NCBI GenBank assembly: GCA_944389545.1
Contig: CALXMT010000012.1
Span: 1-61,862 of the forward strand
From: an uncultured Kiritimatiellota bacterium
Lineage (GTDB): Bacteria; Verrucomicrobiota; Kiritimatiellia; RFP12; DVOR01
Direction: 5' to 3'
Length of the DNA stretch: 61,862 nt
Shown here: in pieces, positions 41,753 through 53,800 of the stretch
Layout: every line of letters starts with the position of its first letter
How positions within the stretch are numbered: position 1 is the first letter of the stretch
Made by a program: the position numbers and the translations under genes
Notes under the pieces: generated by a model
Databases searched by the model: none
What the model was told of the DNA's origin: nothing
The model's input: the letters and a program-made list of their open reading frames with translations, nothing else

Positions 41753-42861
41753 GCGCCAAATCCCAATCCCGCCTCCCCGACCTACTCACCGGCCTCTTCG
41801 TCCTCGCCGTCGTCGCCCTGCTGGCCTTCTTCACCATCGTCATCAGCGGCGTCGACATCCTACGTGGCCGACACGACGTCCTCCGCGAAGCCCGCTTCGA
41901 GAGCGTCGGCACCCTCCGCGCGCAAGACCCCGTCACCGTCCGCGGCATGAAGGTCGGCACCGTCCAATCCCTCTGCCTCGCCCAGGACCACGTTATCGTC
42001 ACCTTCTCCATCGATGCCAACGTCCCCCTCCGGGCCGACGCCCACGCCGTCGTCGCCTCCACCTCCGTCCTCGGCGGCTCCGCCCTCGCCCTCGACCAAG
42101 GCGCCTCCCCCGAGCCCCTCCCCGAAGGCGCCGTCCTCCCCGGCCGCGCCCCCAACGACGTCATGGACGAGCTCGGCCAACTCCTCTCCGACCTCCGCCA
42201 ATCCTTCGACCCCGCCGACGTCCGCACCCTCATCGTCAACCTCCGCGGCGCCTCCGCCAACCTCGCCGACATCACCGGCCGCATCCGCTCCGGCGAAGGC
42301 CTCCTCGGCCAACTCTTGAACGACGACGCCCCCCTCGCCACCGACCTCGAGGCCACCGTCGCCAACCTCCGCCAGGCCTCCGCCTCTCTCAACGACCCCG
42401 ACACCACCCTCGGCGCCCTCCTCGCCAAGGACTCCACCCTCGTCACCGACCTCCAGACCACCGCCGCCAACCTCCGCGACGTCTCCCAGCGCCTCACCGA
42501 CGGCCAGGGCCTCCTCGGCAAACTCCTCGCCGAAGACGACAAGACCTACGAAGACCTCCAGGCCACCCTCGCCAACCTCAACGCCGCCACCGCCGCCCTC
42601 AACAACCCCAACGCCCCCCTCGGCAAACTCATCGGCGGCGACTCCACCCTCATCGCCGACCTCGAGGCCACCGCCGCCAACCTCCGCGCCATCACCCAAA
42701 AGACCAACGACGGCCAAGGCACCCTCGGCAAACTCGTCAACGACCAAGCCCTCGCCGACGAAGCCGAAGCCGCCATCAAAGACGTCCGCCAGATTATCGA
42801 CAATATGCGCGACACCGCCCCCATCACCTCCTTCACCTCCCTCTTCTTCGGCGGCCTGTAA
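41749..42861 (+). CDS. mlaD: MCE-domain protein, MlaD-like
   Basis: 370 residues. ATG 41749 overlaps the mlaF stop. One N-terminal membrane helix (about 10-33) anchors it in the inner membrane; the MCE domain (about 40-118) binds lipid and forms the ring on top of MlaE. E. coli MlaD ends at about 180 residues, but here a long periplasmic tail continues with about five 32-36-residue repeats of the form ATxANLRxASxxLNDxxxxLGxLL, likely helical. Such a tail could form a tube or needle across the periplasm, as in PqiB/LetB-like or Mce proteins, which would fit the absence of a MlaC shuttle; this is inference. The stop is followed immediately by a GGGGCGC/TGGC/GCGCCCC hairpin. Confidence 0.93.
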   Translation: MSAKSQSRLPDLLTGLFVLAVVALLAFFTIVISGVDILRGRHDVLREARFESVGTLRAQDPVTVRGMKVGTVQSLCLAQDHVIVTFSIDANVPLRADAHAVVASTSVLGGSALALDQGASPEPLPEGAVLPGRAPNDVMDELGQLLSDLRQSFDPADVRTLIVNLRGASANLADITGRIRSGEGLLGQLLNDDAPLATDLEATVANLRQASASLNDPDTTLGALLAKDSTLVTDLQTTAANLRDVSQRLTDGQGLLGKLLAEDDKTYEDLQATLANLNAATAALNNPNAPLGKLIGGDSTLIADLEATAANLRAITQKTNDGQGTLGKLVNDQALADEAEAAIKDVRQIIDNMRDTAPITSFTSLFFGGL

Positions 42862-42973
42862 GGGGCGCTGGCGCGCCCCGGAGAACGGAAAACAGAGCGT
42901 GCAGGCGCGAAGCGCCAAACCTTCCACGGCCACGGAAAACAGAACGCGCGGCAAGCGCGCGACCGGCAAAGCC

Positions 42974-43100
42974 GCTGTGCAAGTGGCGAGTTTCTCTTTC
43001 CCGCGAAGACGCCAGTGCGCGCGAAGCCAGATGGGCTAACGCCGGTCGCTTTGCGGGCTGAACGCCCGCTGATCGCTCCCTCCCGCCCATCGTCTTCGCG
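42974..43100 (+). repeat. 166-bp repeat, partial copy 3
   Basis: Matches 2024-2150, then diverges. In front of it, copies 2 and 3 share the same order of modules but the CGCCCC/TGC/GGGGCG hairpin of copy 2 is replaced by CGCGCG/GCAAG/CGCGCG. Confidence 0.85.
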
Positions 43101-43610
43101 CCTTGTGGCCTTTTCTACAGAAAAGGGTCGGGGCGTGGGGCAACGCCCCACCAAAACGCCAATCAGCGAATCAGCGGGGCGCGTCAGCGCCCGTCGCCCC
43201 GTAGGGGCGCTCCTGCATCTCCTGCATCTCCTGAATCTCTTGTGGTCGTCTTGATGGCACGTCGCAGACGTGCCGGGGGTGCAGGGAGAACTTCTCCCCT
43301 GCCGGGGCGTGGGGCAGCGCCCCACACCCTTCAATCCCCTAATCAGCCAAAATCCCTTTGTGTCCTTTGTGTCCTTTGTGATTTCCAAAAAACACTGGAG
43401 TCTTGCCGGCGGTAGCCGGCCCCTAATCGGCTCCAATCGGCGTAATCGGCGGTTCCCCATTTCCTGCCTTCTTTGTGAGCCTTCGTGGTTCTTCGTGGTT
43501 CTTCGTGTCAGCCCCGCAGGGCAAACCTCCCACTCTCTCCCAGCGCTCTGCCCATCGCTCTCTTCGTCGCGCGCTTGTCGCGCGCTCTGTTCTCTGTTCT
43601 CTGTTCTCTG

Positions 43611-43655
43611 TTTTTTTGCGTTGGGGGCGCCTCTCGCGCCCCCAACGCAAAAAAA
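43611..43655. repeat. 20-bp perfect hairpin upstream of the pseudopilin operon
   Basis: Arms 43611-43630 (T7 then GCGTTGGGGGCGC) and 43636-43655 (its exact reverse complement ending in A7), loop CTCTC. T on the left and A on the right means neither strand gets the usual 3-prime T tract outside the stem, although the paired T run could itself serve. It ends 26 bases before the -10 box. Confidence 0.85.
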
Positions 43656-43681
43656 TCCTTCCATCTTGTCGCTGTTTCCTC

Positions 43682-43687
43682 TATACT
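43682..43687 (+). promoter_or_regulatory. -10 box of the pseudopilin-giant operon
   Basis: TATACT 25 bases before the ATG. No good -35; the position is directly next to the 20-bp hairpin. Confidence 0.55.
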
Positions 43688-43712
43688 ATTCTCAACGTAC
43701 GAGGTTTCGCAA

Positions 43713-44855
43713 ATGACAAAAGTCGCGCGTAAGTTAGGCTTCACGTTGATCGAACTGCTTGTGGTCATCGTGATTGTGGGCATTCTGGCCGCCACGTTGG
43801 TGCCGGTGATCGGGCGTGCGCTCGGTTTCGGTGACGCCGCGGTGGCCACGAACAATTTGCGCAACCTGGGCCAGGCGGCCCTGGCGTATAAGTCCGAGCA
43901 CGGCGCGTGGCCCGCCGCCGGCGGCGTCTTTACGGAATTTTCCAGCTATGCCAATGGGACGCGCGAAGAGCGCTACGGCCGCTCCCGCGGCTGGGTCTAT
44001 TTCGAGCACGACTGCCCCCGCGCCGAGGACCCCAACGGCGACAAGGTCGGCGACGGCAACCACCAGCAGGGCGGCGACCTCGCCGGCATCGGCATGGTCG
44101 ACGCGAACGGCAACCTCCAGGGCGACGAGGTCAACGAGTCCGGCGTCTGCATCTGCTTCGATTCCCGCCGCGACGAGGGCGGCCTCAACGCCGTCCCCGC
44201 AGCCTGGGCCGACAAGAAGGACGAAGGCAAGTTCTCCGACGGCCAGGTGGCCATCATGAACGGCGCCCTCTATGAATATCTGAACAAGAACCTCGACGCC
44301 TACACCAACCCCGCCTTCAAGACACGCGCCGTGGAGCTGAAGCGCGTCGACACCGAGGACGAGGTCGTCCGCGCCTATGCCATGAACGTCATCGCCGGCG
44401 CCGATCAGGACCTCTACGAAGACGATTATTACCAGGACGCCGGCTACGAGCAGATCTACTGCTGCGGCGGCAAGACCCAGCACAAGGCCATCCGCCTGGG
44501 CGCCACCTCCCTCCGCCCCCGCACCGGCGAGGGCGACGACGAGCGCCAGGAGGCCTCCCCCGCCAACACCGTCCTCTTCGTGGAGCTCGACCTCGACGAC
44601 GAGCAAATCGCCCAGCAGAACGGCCTGGCCGGCGACCAGGTGTGGGACTGGGACGAGCACGATGAGTGCATGGGCTTCAACCACGACGACGGCGGCGCGT
44701 GGATCGCCTACGTCTGCTTCGGCGATGGCCGTGTGGAGACCATCCGCGACCCTTCTTCTGACCCCGACAGCCCCGACACGAGCGCACGCGAGAAAGTCTC
44801 TAAGTATTATGGCTCCGGTGGGTTGAACCGAAATGGCTCGCCAGATGGGAAATGA
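43713..44855 (+). CDS. Type II secretion/type IV pilin-like protein with N-methylation signal
   Basis: 380 residues. ATG 43713 with GAGG about 8 bases upstream. Short basic leader then GFTLIELLVVIVIVGILAATLVPVIG: the class III (prepilin) signal, with cleavage expected between Gly and Phe and the +5 Glu present. The rest is a large globular domain rich in Asp and Gly, longer than a classic major pilin. Proteins of this plan are numerous in Lentisphaerae, Kiritimatiellae and planctomycetes (DUF1559-like and relatives) and are probably pseudopilins or surface fibres. Cysteines near 143, 145 and the CC pair near 246-247 could form disulfides. It ends three bases before the giant secreted gene, so the two are one operon; the pilin may help export or display the giant protein, which is inference. 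Confidence 0.88.
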   Translation: MTKVARKLGFTLIELLVVIVIVGILAATLVPVIGRALGFGDAAVATNNLRNLGQAALAYKSEHGAWPAAGGVFTEFSSYANGTREERYGRSRGWVYFEHDCPRAEDPNGDKVGDGNHQQGGDLAGIGMVDANGNLQGDEVNESGVCICFDSRRDEGGLNAVPAAWADKKDEGKFSDGQVAIMNGALYEYLNKNLDAYTNPAFKTRAVELKRVDTEDEVVRAYAMNVIAGADQDLYEDDYYQDAGYEQIYCCGGKTQHKAIRLGATSLRPRTGEGDDERQEASPANTVLFVELDLDDEQIAQQNGLAGDQVWDWDEHDECMGFNHDDGGAWIAYVCFGDGRVETIRDPSSDPDSPDTSAREKVSKYYGSGGLNRNGSPDGK

Positions 44856-44858
44856 CGC

Positions 44859-47800
44859 ATGATGAAACGCTTCCGAATTTGGGCGCTTGCAACAGTGGCG
44901 GTGGGACTTCTTGGAGGCCCCGCCGCTTGGGCGCAACAGGACGACAACATCGTCCAAGCAGACAGGGTGCTCTACGCCGTCTCTCTGCTCGACGCCACGA
45001 CCAATGAAAACGTGACCACCGCCAATGGCCAGCCCGCCACCGACGAGAGTTCGCGCGTCCGCGTCAAGGTCACCCTCTCCATCCCGCGCACGGGCACGAC
45101 TTACGGCATGCCGACCTACGCCAGGCCCTCCCGCCTGATGTTCCGCCCCCACAAAGGCCCCGAAACCGCCTTCGACGGCTCCATCCTCCTGACGCGCGAC
45201 GCGCCCTATGACACGAATAGCGCCTCCGCCTCCGGCTTCTATCCCATGCCGCAGACCGGCGACACGCACTACGACCTTGTCGAAAGCGGCGATCCCACCC
45301 CCTCCTACGTCGCCCCGGCCGACCAGACCTCCACCGTCAACCCCGCCCGCTGGGAGTGCACCTACCTCAGCGTCAACACCTACGACCTCAACGCGGTTGA
45401 CAACCCCGTCAACCCCTTCCTCGTCTCCTTGATGAACGGCCAGAGCACCTACGAGTGGTACGTCGCGGGCACCTACGGTATCGGCTCCTTTACCCGCGTC
45501 TCCGACATCCAGGACGCCGGCCGCAAGCAGACCTTCACCGACCCCCGCGTCTGGACCCCGCACGAAGGGGGCGACATGGACAGCGAAGGCGTCGCGTTTG
45601 ACTGGGCCGACGGCCTCCAGCTCGGCACCCTCAACCGTTGGGGCTCCATCTACCGTTGGACCCTGGGCGTCATGCCCGGTGACACCACGTGGGAAATTCA
45701 CGGCGGCGTCATCGGCGACACCGCCAACGGCGTGGGCGGCGTCCAGCTCCTCGGCATGCCCGGCACCGCCGCCGCGGACCACTCCGGCGACCCCCGCCTA
45801 GTCTCCCCCATTTATCCCGACGGCATCTCCTCCATCTCCTTCGATGCCGCCCTCGCTACCGACATGGCCGATCAGACCCTCCGCGTCGAGGTCCAGCCCT
45901 CTGGCGGCACTTGGACGCTCGTGGGCGAGGGGGAGGATTCCCCCGCCGGCGTCATCACGCCCACTGTCAACCTCCGCTCCTATACCGTCGCCATTCCCGC
46001 CGACCTCGGCACCGCCAATTGTCGCTTCCGCATCGTCCGTGACACCTCCTACCAGGGCGGCAGTCAGGATCAGTTCGTCATTACCATCAAAAACCTGATT
46101 GTACGCTCCGCCTCGCCCTCCGCCTCCTTCGATGCGGCCCCCGTCGTCAGCCCCAACCCCCTCTATGCCCCCACCGGCGGCACCTGGACGCTCACCCTGA
46201 AGGCCGAGGGCGCCGGCGACGCCACCAACGTCCCCCGCGGCTACGAGGCCGACATTCAGCTCCGCCGCCGCGCCAATGGCGACACGACCGCCCAGTGGTA
46301 CTCCGCCGCCAACGTCTCGGTCTCCAGGCCCAACGCCACCACCGGCGCGAGCAACCTCACCGCCACCTTCTCCCCCGTCACCCTGACCACCGGCAACGAC
46401 GGCTCCACCAACGTCACCGAGAACGCCTTCGCACTCAGCAACGGCCGAATCACCGGCGCCCTCCCCGGCGTCTATGACGTCAAGCTGAATTACGGCATCC
46501 TCGGCTCCTTCCTCGCCGGACGCGACATCATCGACCAGCGCGAGTCCGTCACCGGCGAAATCTCCGTCTACACCGTTCAGGTCGAGAACCCCGACTACGA
46601 CCCCGCGGACTCCAATAGCGAGGAGTTTCTCACCGAGTATCATCCCATGGTCGCCGACCTCCGCGAGCAGGAGACCGCGCGCGAAGGCGTCACCCTCCGC
46701 CTCTTCTACCGCAGTGGCGATGAAGGGTCCTACTACAGCTTCCTCACGCTCGACGTGCCCATGCTCCCCGACGCCCACAACCCGAAACTGTGGCGTGCCG
46801 ACCTCTCCCGCGTCCTCCGCGAGGCCACCGAGAGCAATGGCTCCCGCGACACCACCGCCGTCTACGTCTGGGCCCCCAATGAACTCTTCGAGCCGCCCAC
46901 CGATGGTGCGACCGGCCACCGCGAGACCGGCACCGAAGGCTACCTCGCCTTCCGCGTCTTCGCCACTGCCCCCGATGGCACGGTGAACTGGCTCGGCACC
47001 GGCACCGGCAACACCTCCATGCCCACCCCCCTCAACGCCGTCCCCGCCACCTCCGCCAAGTTGGTCACCACCACGGACGAGGACTCGACCGCCCCCGTCG
47101 TCACCCCCCTCGACATCCCCAATTCCCACATCTCCGTCGCCATCGACTTCTCCGCCTCTGATACCGAGCCTGCCATCTCCCTCGTCGGCTCCTACTGCCA
47201 GGACTTCAACACCTGGTATGCCGCCGCCGGCTCCGACAACGATGGCTTCGGCGACTCCGACTTCCGCGAGGACGTCAATCGTTGCACGGCCAACTTCAAT
47301 GTCCGGACGTGGGGCACGAACGACACCACCGGCGACCGCACCATCGTCGCCGGCTGGATTCCCGATGAGGGCCCCTTTGCCGAGACCTCTGCCTTCACCG
47401 ACTCCTTCGCCGTTGCCCGCACCCAGACACAGTCGGAGTCTTCCATCTATAAATACTTCTACAATAACACCGCCGACCGTGCCAGCGGGAACAACTTCCG
47501 CCAGTGGGGCGCCTCCAGCGATGCCGCCGGTTATCGTTACCTCCAGCTGGATAAGCAGGTGACGTCGTGGTCGCGCTATTTTGAGCTGAGCAGGGAGACC
47601 GAGGTTGTCCTCCGCCGGGATGCGTCCCGCTTGGGTGACGGCACCTGGATGCCCAATGCCATGGTGCGCCTCACGCCCGGCGACGAGATGAGCCCCAATA
47701 CCAATGCGAACCTGAACGGCATCGGCACCGTCACCATTTCCTACTCCCTCTCCATGCCGTACAACATGAACTATCGCGCCAAACTGAGAGGAGCCGATGG

Positions 47801-50800
47801 ACTCCTCTCCGGCTATGGCCTCGCCGCGGGCATCGACACCTCGGGCTTCACCACCTCCTGCGCGCCCTCCGGCGTCTCCGTCTCCTACTATCTCGAAAGC
47901 GCGTCTATCACCTACGAACTCCGCCTCACCCAGATTTGGGACTTCACCACGTCCGTGGACACCAAGCCCCAAGAGCGTGTCGTCGTTGAGATGTACAGTT
48001 GGAACGGCGGGCGTGCCGAGCGCCTCGCCCTGAATCCGATTGCCGGCGAAACGGGAACAATCTACTCGCGCTTCGTGACGGATGTCAACACCCTGGCCGG
48101 CAACTCCTTCGCCTTCTGGGTCGATGCGAATGGTTACCTGCGCGCCGGCCGTCTCTCCTCCGCCAACAACAGTGGCACTTACAACAGCACCTTTGCGCGT
48201 TCCAATGCGACCGTCACCGTCCCGCAGGATGGCTTCACCTTTGCCATCGGCACGGCGGAGTGTGCCCCCACCTTCCGTTATTTGCGGACGACCGCTTCGC
48301 GGTCCGACACCTTCTCCGGCAACGGCATCGGCACCAATGTGACGATTGAGCAACCCTCGGTGCCCACGTGGGGCGTGGGTTGGTCTGTCAATGAAGAGAC
48401 GAGTGGCGGCACGATTCGCCTCTCCCGCAACAAGCCTTCGGTCACCCAGGGCGGCCAGCTGCGCCTCGATCTCACCCAACAAGGGGCGACAATCGATGGC
48501 GGCCGGACGTTGCAGGCGCCCACCTTTGGCACAATGACCACCTCCACCGTCACCCTCGGCCGCGCCAATGCCGACTTCACGATCTCCTGCATCTACCCCG
48601 AGGGGGCGAACGAGGCCAACGACATCTCCGGCATCTTCGTTGACGATATCACCGTCTCCTCCTGGTGCGGCGACGATACGAACCGCAACGGCGAAACGCA
48701 CGTCCCCGTCAACACCAACGCAGGCTTCGGCGGCGAGGATGCCGCCGGCGAGGGCTTCTCCGCCGTTGGCGTCTGGGTGCGCCCGCGCGATGACGCCGAG
48801 CTGGACGTCAATCAGTGGAGTTACACCGGCGAGCAGGTCCTCCTCATGCAGCGCTCCCGCCAGAACACCTCGCGCACGTTGGCAGGTGAAGTGACCGTCG
48901 ATGGCGTCACCACCACCGCGGCCTCTCTGGCCCTCTACTTCCCCTGGAGCGATGGCGGCTATGGCCCCGTCACCTTCGATTACTGCATCCCCCCGCGTGC
49001 GGGCACCGCCGGCGAGCCCGTCACCCTCATGTTGCAGTACAGCGAATTCGCGGACCGCACCACCAACTTCCTGGAGAATACCACTGACGCCACCTCGGGC
49101 TGGGAGAATGTCGCCTCCATCACGCTGGACGATGTCTCCGGCGCCTGGTCCTCCGTTTCCGTCATCCCGCGCATCGATGGTGAGGAAATCGTCGGCGGCG
49201 AGGGCACCCTCCGCCTGGTCATGGTCATCCCCGATGCCCAGAGCGACAACCTCAACTACGACCCCTACGTCTACATCGACAACGTCGTTGTCACCGACAA
49301 CCGCGCGGGCGTCCTCGCCTCCTGGACCGCCGGCAACGCCCGCCTCACCTCCACCCCCGTCGACCTCCTCTATTGGAAGGATCGCCAGGCCGCCGAGAAC
49401 CTCACCACCGAGGCCGGCGACACCCTGACCCAAGACACCTTCGCCGAGAAGGCCGCCCTCACCACCGCCTTCCAGTTCAACAACACCACCACCGAGCAGC
49501 TCACCGATTCCTACATCGATTCGCCCCTCCTGGATGCCGGTGTCGGTGTCGGCCGCGTCTCCTTCGCCGCCCGCCTCTCCGCGCAGAACGCCAAGCCCGT
49601 CCGCCTCTACATCTCCGGCACCAAGGCCGAGAAGGCCGCCGAGTCCTTGGCCGCCGATGACTTCTCCATCCTCACCTACGTCGACATCGAGAACACCGTC
49701 TACACCGCCTTCGATCTCGACCTCTCCAAGATCACCTTCCTTGAGGGCGACTTCACCTACCGCGACATCCGCCGCCTGCGCCTCTGGGTCGCCCCCAATG
49801 GCCTCGCGCCCGCGGATTACACCGGCGGCTATGACCGCGTCCTCATCGACCGCCTCTCCATCAGCGACCCCGTCTCCCCCAACCTCCGCATCACGGACGT
49901 CGCCTTCTCCAACGTCGCCGGCAACAAACTCCCCGAAGAGTTCGTCTCCACCTCGCCGCTCTCCCAGCCCGTCTCCGGCGCCCCCGTCCTCCGCGTCTGC
50001 GCCACCGTCGGCAACCGCCAGCTCGTGAAGGACGACACCGTCCGCGTCTTCTTCACCTACATCACCACCGACGCCTCCACCCTCCGCGACACCTCCAATT
50101 CCTACACGGACGTCTTCAACAATTCCTTCACCGGCTCCGCGGATAGTCCCATCTACCGGTGGAAGGGTAGCGCCGAGGAGTGGGCCATCTCCTCCTGGTT
50201 CGACACCGTTGCCAATCCTATCGATCCCGCCGTTGTCGGCCCGGATGCTGACTGGGAGGACTCCTACCCGAACACCATCGAACTCGAGCTCGGCGATGAC
50301 CCCAACGACCGCGAGCGCTTCTATGGCGACCTCTCCGAAGAGGGCATCGCCGGCCTCCCCGAAAACTCCCTCGTCCGCTACGTCGTCTGGGCCGTCTACC
50401 AGGGCGACCAGCTTGACGCCGAGGGCAATCCCACCGACGAGTGGTTCATGTCCGTCATCAGCGCCTCCGACTACAAGGAGCCCGCGTGGTACTTCCCCCG
50501 CAGCCTCAACAAGGAAATCCGCGACGCCCACAACGCCGCCCACGAGGACGACGAGGAGGCCCAGGTCGGCACCGAGTGCTTCTCCCCCTACTTCTGGATG
50601 TACTCCTGCGTCCCCGGCGAAGTCTTCCTCAACGAACTGAACTTCACCGACAACTCCACCAACCCCCTGCTTTCCGCCTTCGCGGAAATCTGCGTCCCCG
50701 TCGGCGTCGATCTCTCCGCCTGGCGCTTCGCCAGCACGGGGTTCGGCAACAACGGCACCACGGAGCTCTCCGGCATTTACGCCGTTCCGACGACCTATAA

Positions 50801-53800
50801 CGAAAACAATCTGGACGCCCCGGACAACGGCGTCGTCCCCGCCAAGCGTGTGGCCAACACCTCCGCCAGCCGCACCTTCTACACCATCCACGACTCCAAC
50901 TTCGCCCCCACCTATCGCACGGCGGGTAGCAGTACGCCGCCCTCGGCCAACGGGGTGAACTACAAGAATGCCGGCTGGGATGCCCAGACCAGTGTCGCGG
51001 ACCAAGTCTTCGCGACCGCCTCCTCTAACGGTGCCACCTCCGCTCTCCTCTATCGTCCCACCGGCGGCGCCGAGCACATCGTCATCTTCAGCAACGCCCT
51101 CGCGAACAGCGCCAGCAGCACCACCCTCCGGGATGCGCTGATCCGACTCCGCGATGCTTATTACAACGCCTACTCCGCAAACGGCTTCGCCGTCGATTCC
51201 GCCACGGAAGGCACCGACTCGGATACCGGCCTCGCCATTCAATCCCCTTGGTATCAGACCTTCCTGGACACCACGTGGGAACAGGAGAAGGCCAACTTCG
51301 CCGATGATCGCATCTCTGCGCTTGCCCACGCCAGCCGCCTCACCGTGGCCGACACCTTCTATGCCGTCAATGGCCGTTACAACGCCACGGACGCCGCGGC
51401 CCTCCCGACCTGGGTCTACGAGCGTAACGCCGACGCCGCCCGCTCCGTCTCCATCGCCACCCTCGACATGGGCGGCAAGTGGGTCTCCCGCCGCAACGAT
51501 GTCACGGGCGTGGGCGTGAACGGCCCCGGCGACCTCACCCACATCCTCACCGGCGATTGGCCTGACGACTTCAACTTTAACCCCACCGAGCAGTCCCGCC
51601 CCGCGCCCCCCGTGAGCGTCGAGGGGCAGATGACCGTGGATGACCCCAATGACAAGAATCCCGTCCAGGTCACCCCGCGCCAGGTCAATCCCGATCAGTA
51701 CATCCTGCAGTACTCCGGCCTCACCCAGTGCGGCGTCGTCTCCTCCATCACCGGCGCCGGCACCCACACCCTTTACCTCCCCCAGAAGGCCAACGCCACC
51801 GAGACCCGCCGCGGCGGCAACGAGCGTGTCTCCTGGTCGGTCGATGCCTCCGGCCACCCCACCGCCACCCTCACCTACGACGCCTTGCCCTTCCACCACC
51901 TCACCGGCCTCAAGGTCCGTATGCTCGATTCCGCCTCCGGCAAGTACCTCATCGAGGGCACGCAGACGGTCGATGGCCGCACGCTCCCCGGCCTCGCCTC
52001 CCAGATCGATATCCCCGCCGATGACCTCGACTTCGATGAAATCACCGAAGACTTCTGGGTCCCCGTCAACTTGCCCGCCGACACGACCACCTTCGACATC
52101 GCGGCCACCCTCTACAACTTGGCCGCCCCCGACGACACGGAGACCCGCTATCTCTTCGAGGCCCAGGCCACCTTCAAGTTCGATTCCACCGACCCCGACG
52201 CCCGCGCCCTCATCACCGGCGTCCGCCCCTGCACCGCCCTCCCCGAGGAGACCGCCGACGGCTCCGCGCCCACCGTCTCCGCCCGCCGCAACCAGCCTTG
52301 GCGCGGCAGCGGCTTCGGCTTCGAGGCCGACTATGACGCCGACCTCCTGGAGCAGCGGAACCTCTCCCTCGAGGCCGTCCTCGTCTTCTATCCCGACCCC
52401 GGACACCGTGCCGACTGGGGCCTGAACGCCGCTTGGGTCGGCGCCAACTACACCGACCCCAACTACACCAATCCCGACGACCCCACGGCTCCCGCGCCCG
52501 TCCTCTCCCTCGAAGGCCTCTCCTTCGCGGAAGCCTCCACGCAGATTTCCACCATCCTCAAGCCCGCCTACGGCACCCGCGTCGTCCAGCTCAATCCCAA
52601 CGATGGCCGCTTTGCCGATGCCTCCCGCGTCGGTATCCTCGGCACGACTTATTCTGCGTCGGGTGACACGACCAATGGCGGCGGCCTCGAACCTGCCATC
52701 CCCTATGTTGCCTGGGGCGTCTATCGCGCCACCTTCCAGACCGACTCCGGCTCCGGCTCCGTTGACTTCCTTGTCCGCCAGGCCATGCCCGGCGAGGCCT
52801 CCTCCACCGGTGTCACGCCCTTCGTCTATCCCTCCTGGTACGCGCCGCTCCAGGACTTCAACACCACTGGCGTTCTGCCCGCCTCGCCTTACTTCTACCT
52901 CTACTCCACGCCGCCCGAGTCCGCCTGGATCAACGAGGTGAACATCGTCAACCCCACCGGTGACTCCACCTCCATCGCCGCCGAGGTCGTCATGCCTATC
53001 CTGCGCGACGGCATCATCAACGGCGACGTCCCCGTCCCCCAGACCACCCCCGACGGTTGGGCCGTCCGAACCTACGACTCCGCCGGCGCGCAGGCCGGCA
53101 CCGCCAGCCTTGAGCCCACTGTCGACGCCGAAAGCGCACCTCAGTCCGGCTCCTCCTCCTACGCCTACTACACCGCCACCCTCACGGCCTCCAACGACCT
53201 TCGCGCCTACGTTCTCCATCGTCCTTGCGGTGCGGCTGAAGGCGGCGTCTGGCTCTCCGCCGACGCGCGCGGCAACACCGCCGTCAACGGCCCGACCTTT
53301 GACCCCGCCAACTGGCTGTCCCCCGGCGGCAGTGGCAACGTCTTCAACGGCGTCACCGATTCCACCGGCACGCCCGGCTCCGTCCAGCTCGTTGGCCAGC
53401 TTGTTGAAAACGGCGCCGACGTGGCTCCCTCTCGCCGCGGTATCTCCTCCGTCGCCGCCGAGCGCAACCAATGGGCCTTCCGCACCGCCACCCTCGGTGA
53501 GGACAACCTCGACGAGAATGGCAACCCCATCTGGCCCGATTCCGATCCCGAATGGAACCAGGTCGCCTTCACCATCGCCCTCCGCAACGCCACCTATGGC
53601 TCCGGCCTCTGCGGCACCTGGATCAATGGCTACTTCAGCTCCGAGAACGTCACCGGCCGCACCGAAACCACCACGGTGACCGCCTCCGGCCAGGACTGGA
53701 TCTATGCCGAGCTCAACAATGGCCACGTCTTCTCCTTCAAGCCGCGCACCGGCTACTGTTTCGACTCCATCGCCCTCCCGCCCGATCTCATCGGCCACGT

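Larger units (their letters stand above)
42862..43712. repeat. Intergenic repeat mosaic between mlaD and the pseudopilin gene
   Basis: Composite unit at 42862-42975 (GGGGCGC hairpin, heptamers, GTGCA hairpin, CGCGCG hairpin), partial 166-bp repeat copy 3 (42974-43100), GGGGCGTGGGGCAACGCCCC-type hairpin, ATCTCCTGC tandem, GGCACGTC/GACGTGCC, CTTTGTGTC tandem, CGGCGGTAGCCGG tract, a CTTCGTGGT tandem, CGCGCG hairpin, heptamers, a 20-bp hairpin (43611-43655) and the pseudopilin promoter. No gene. Confidence 0.8.

Noticed and set aside
43611-43655. The 20-bp hairpin before the pseudopilin operon as a simple terminator
   Set aside because: The T run is on the left arm and A run on the right, so neither strand has the usual free 3-prime T tract, and no gene ends nearby on either strand; kept as a repeat hairpin instead.
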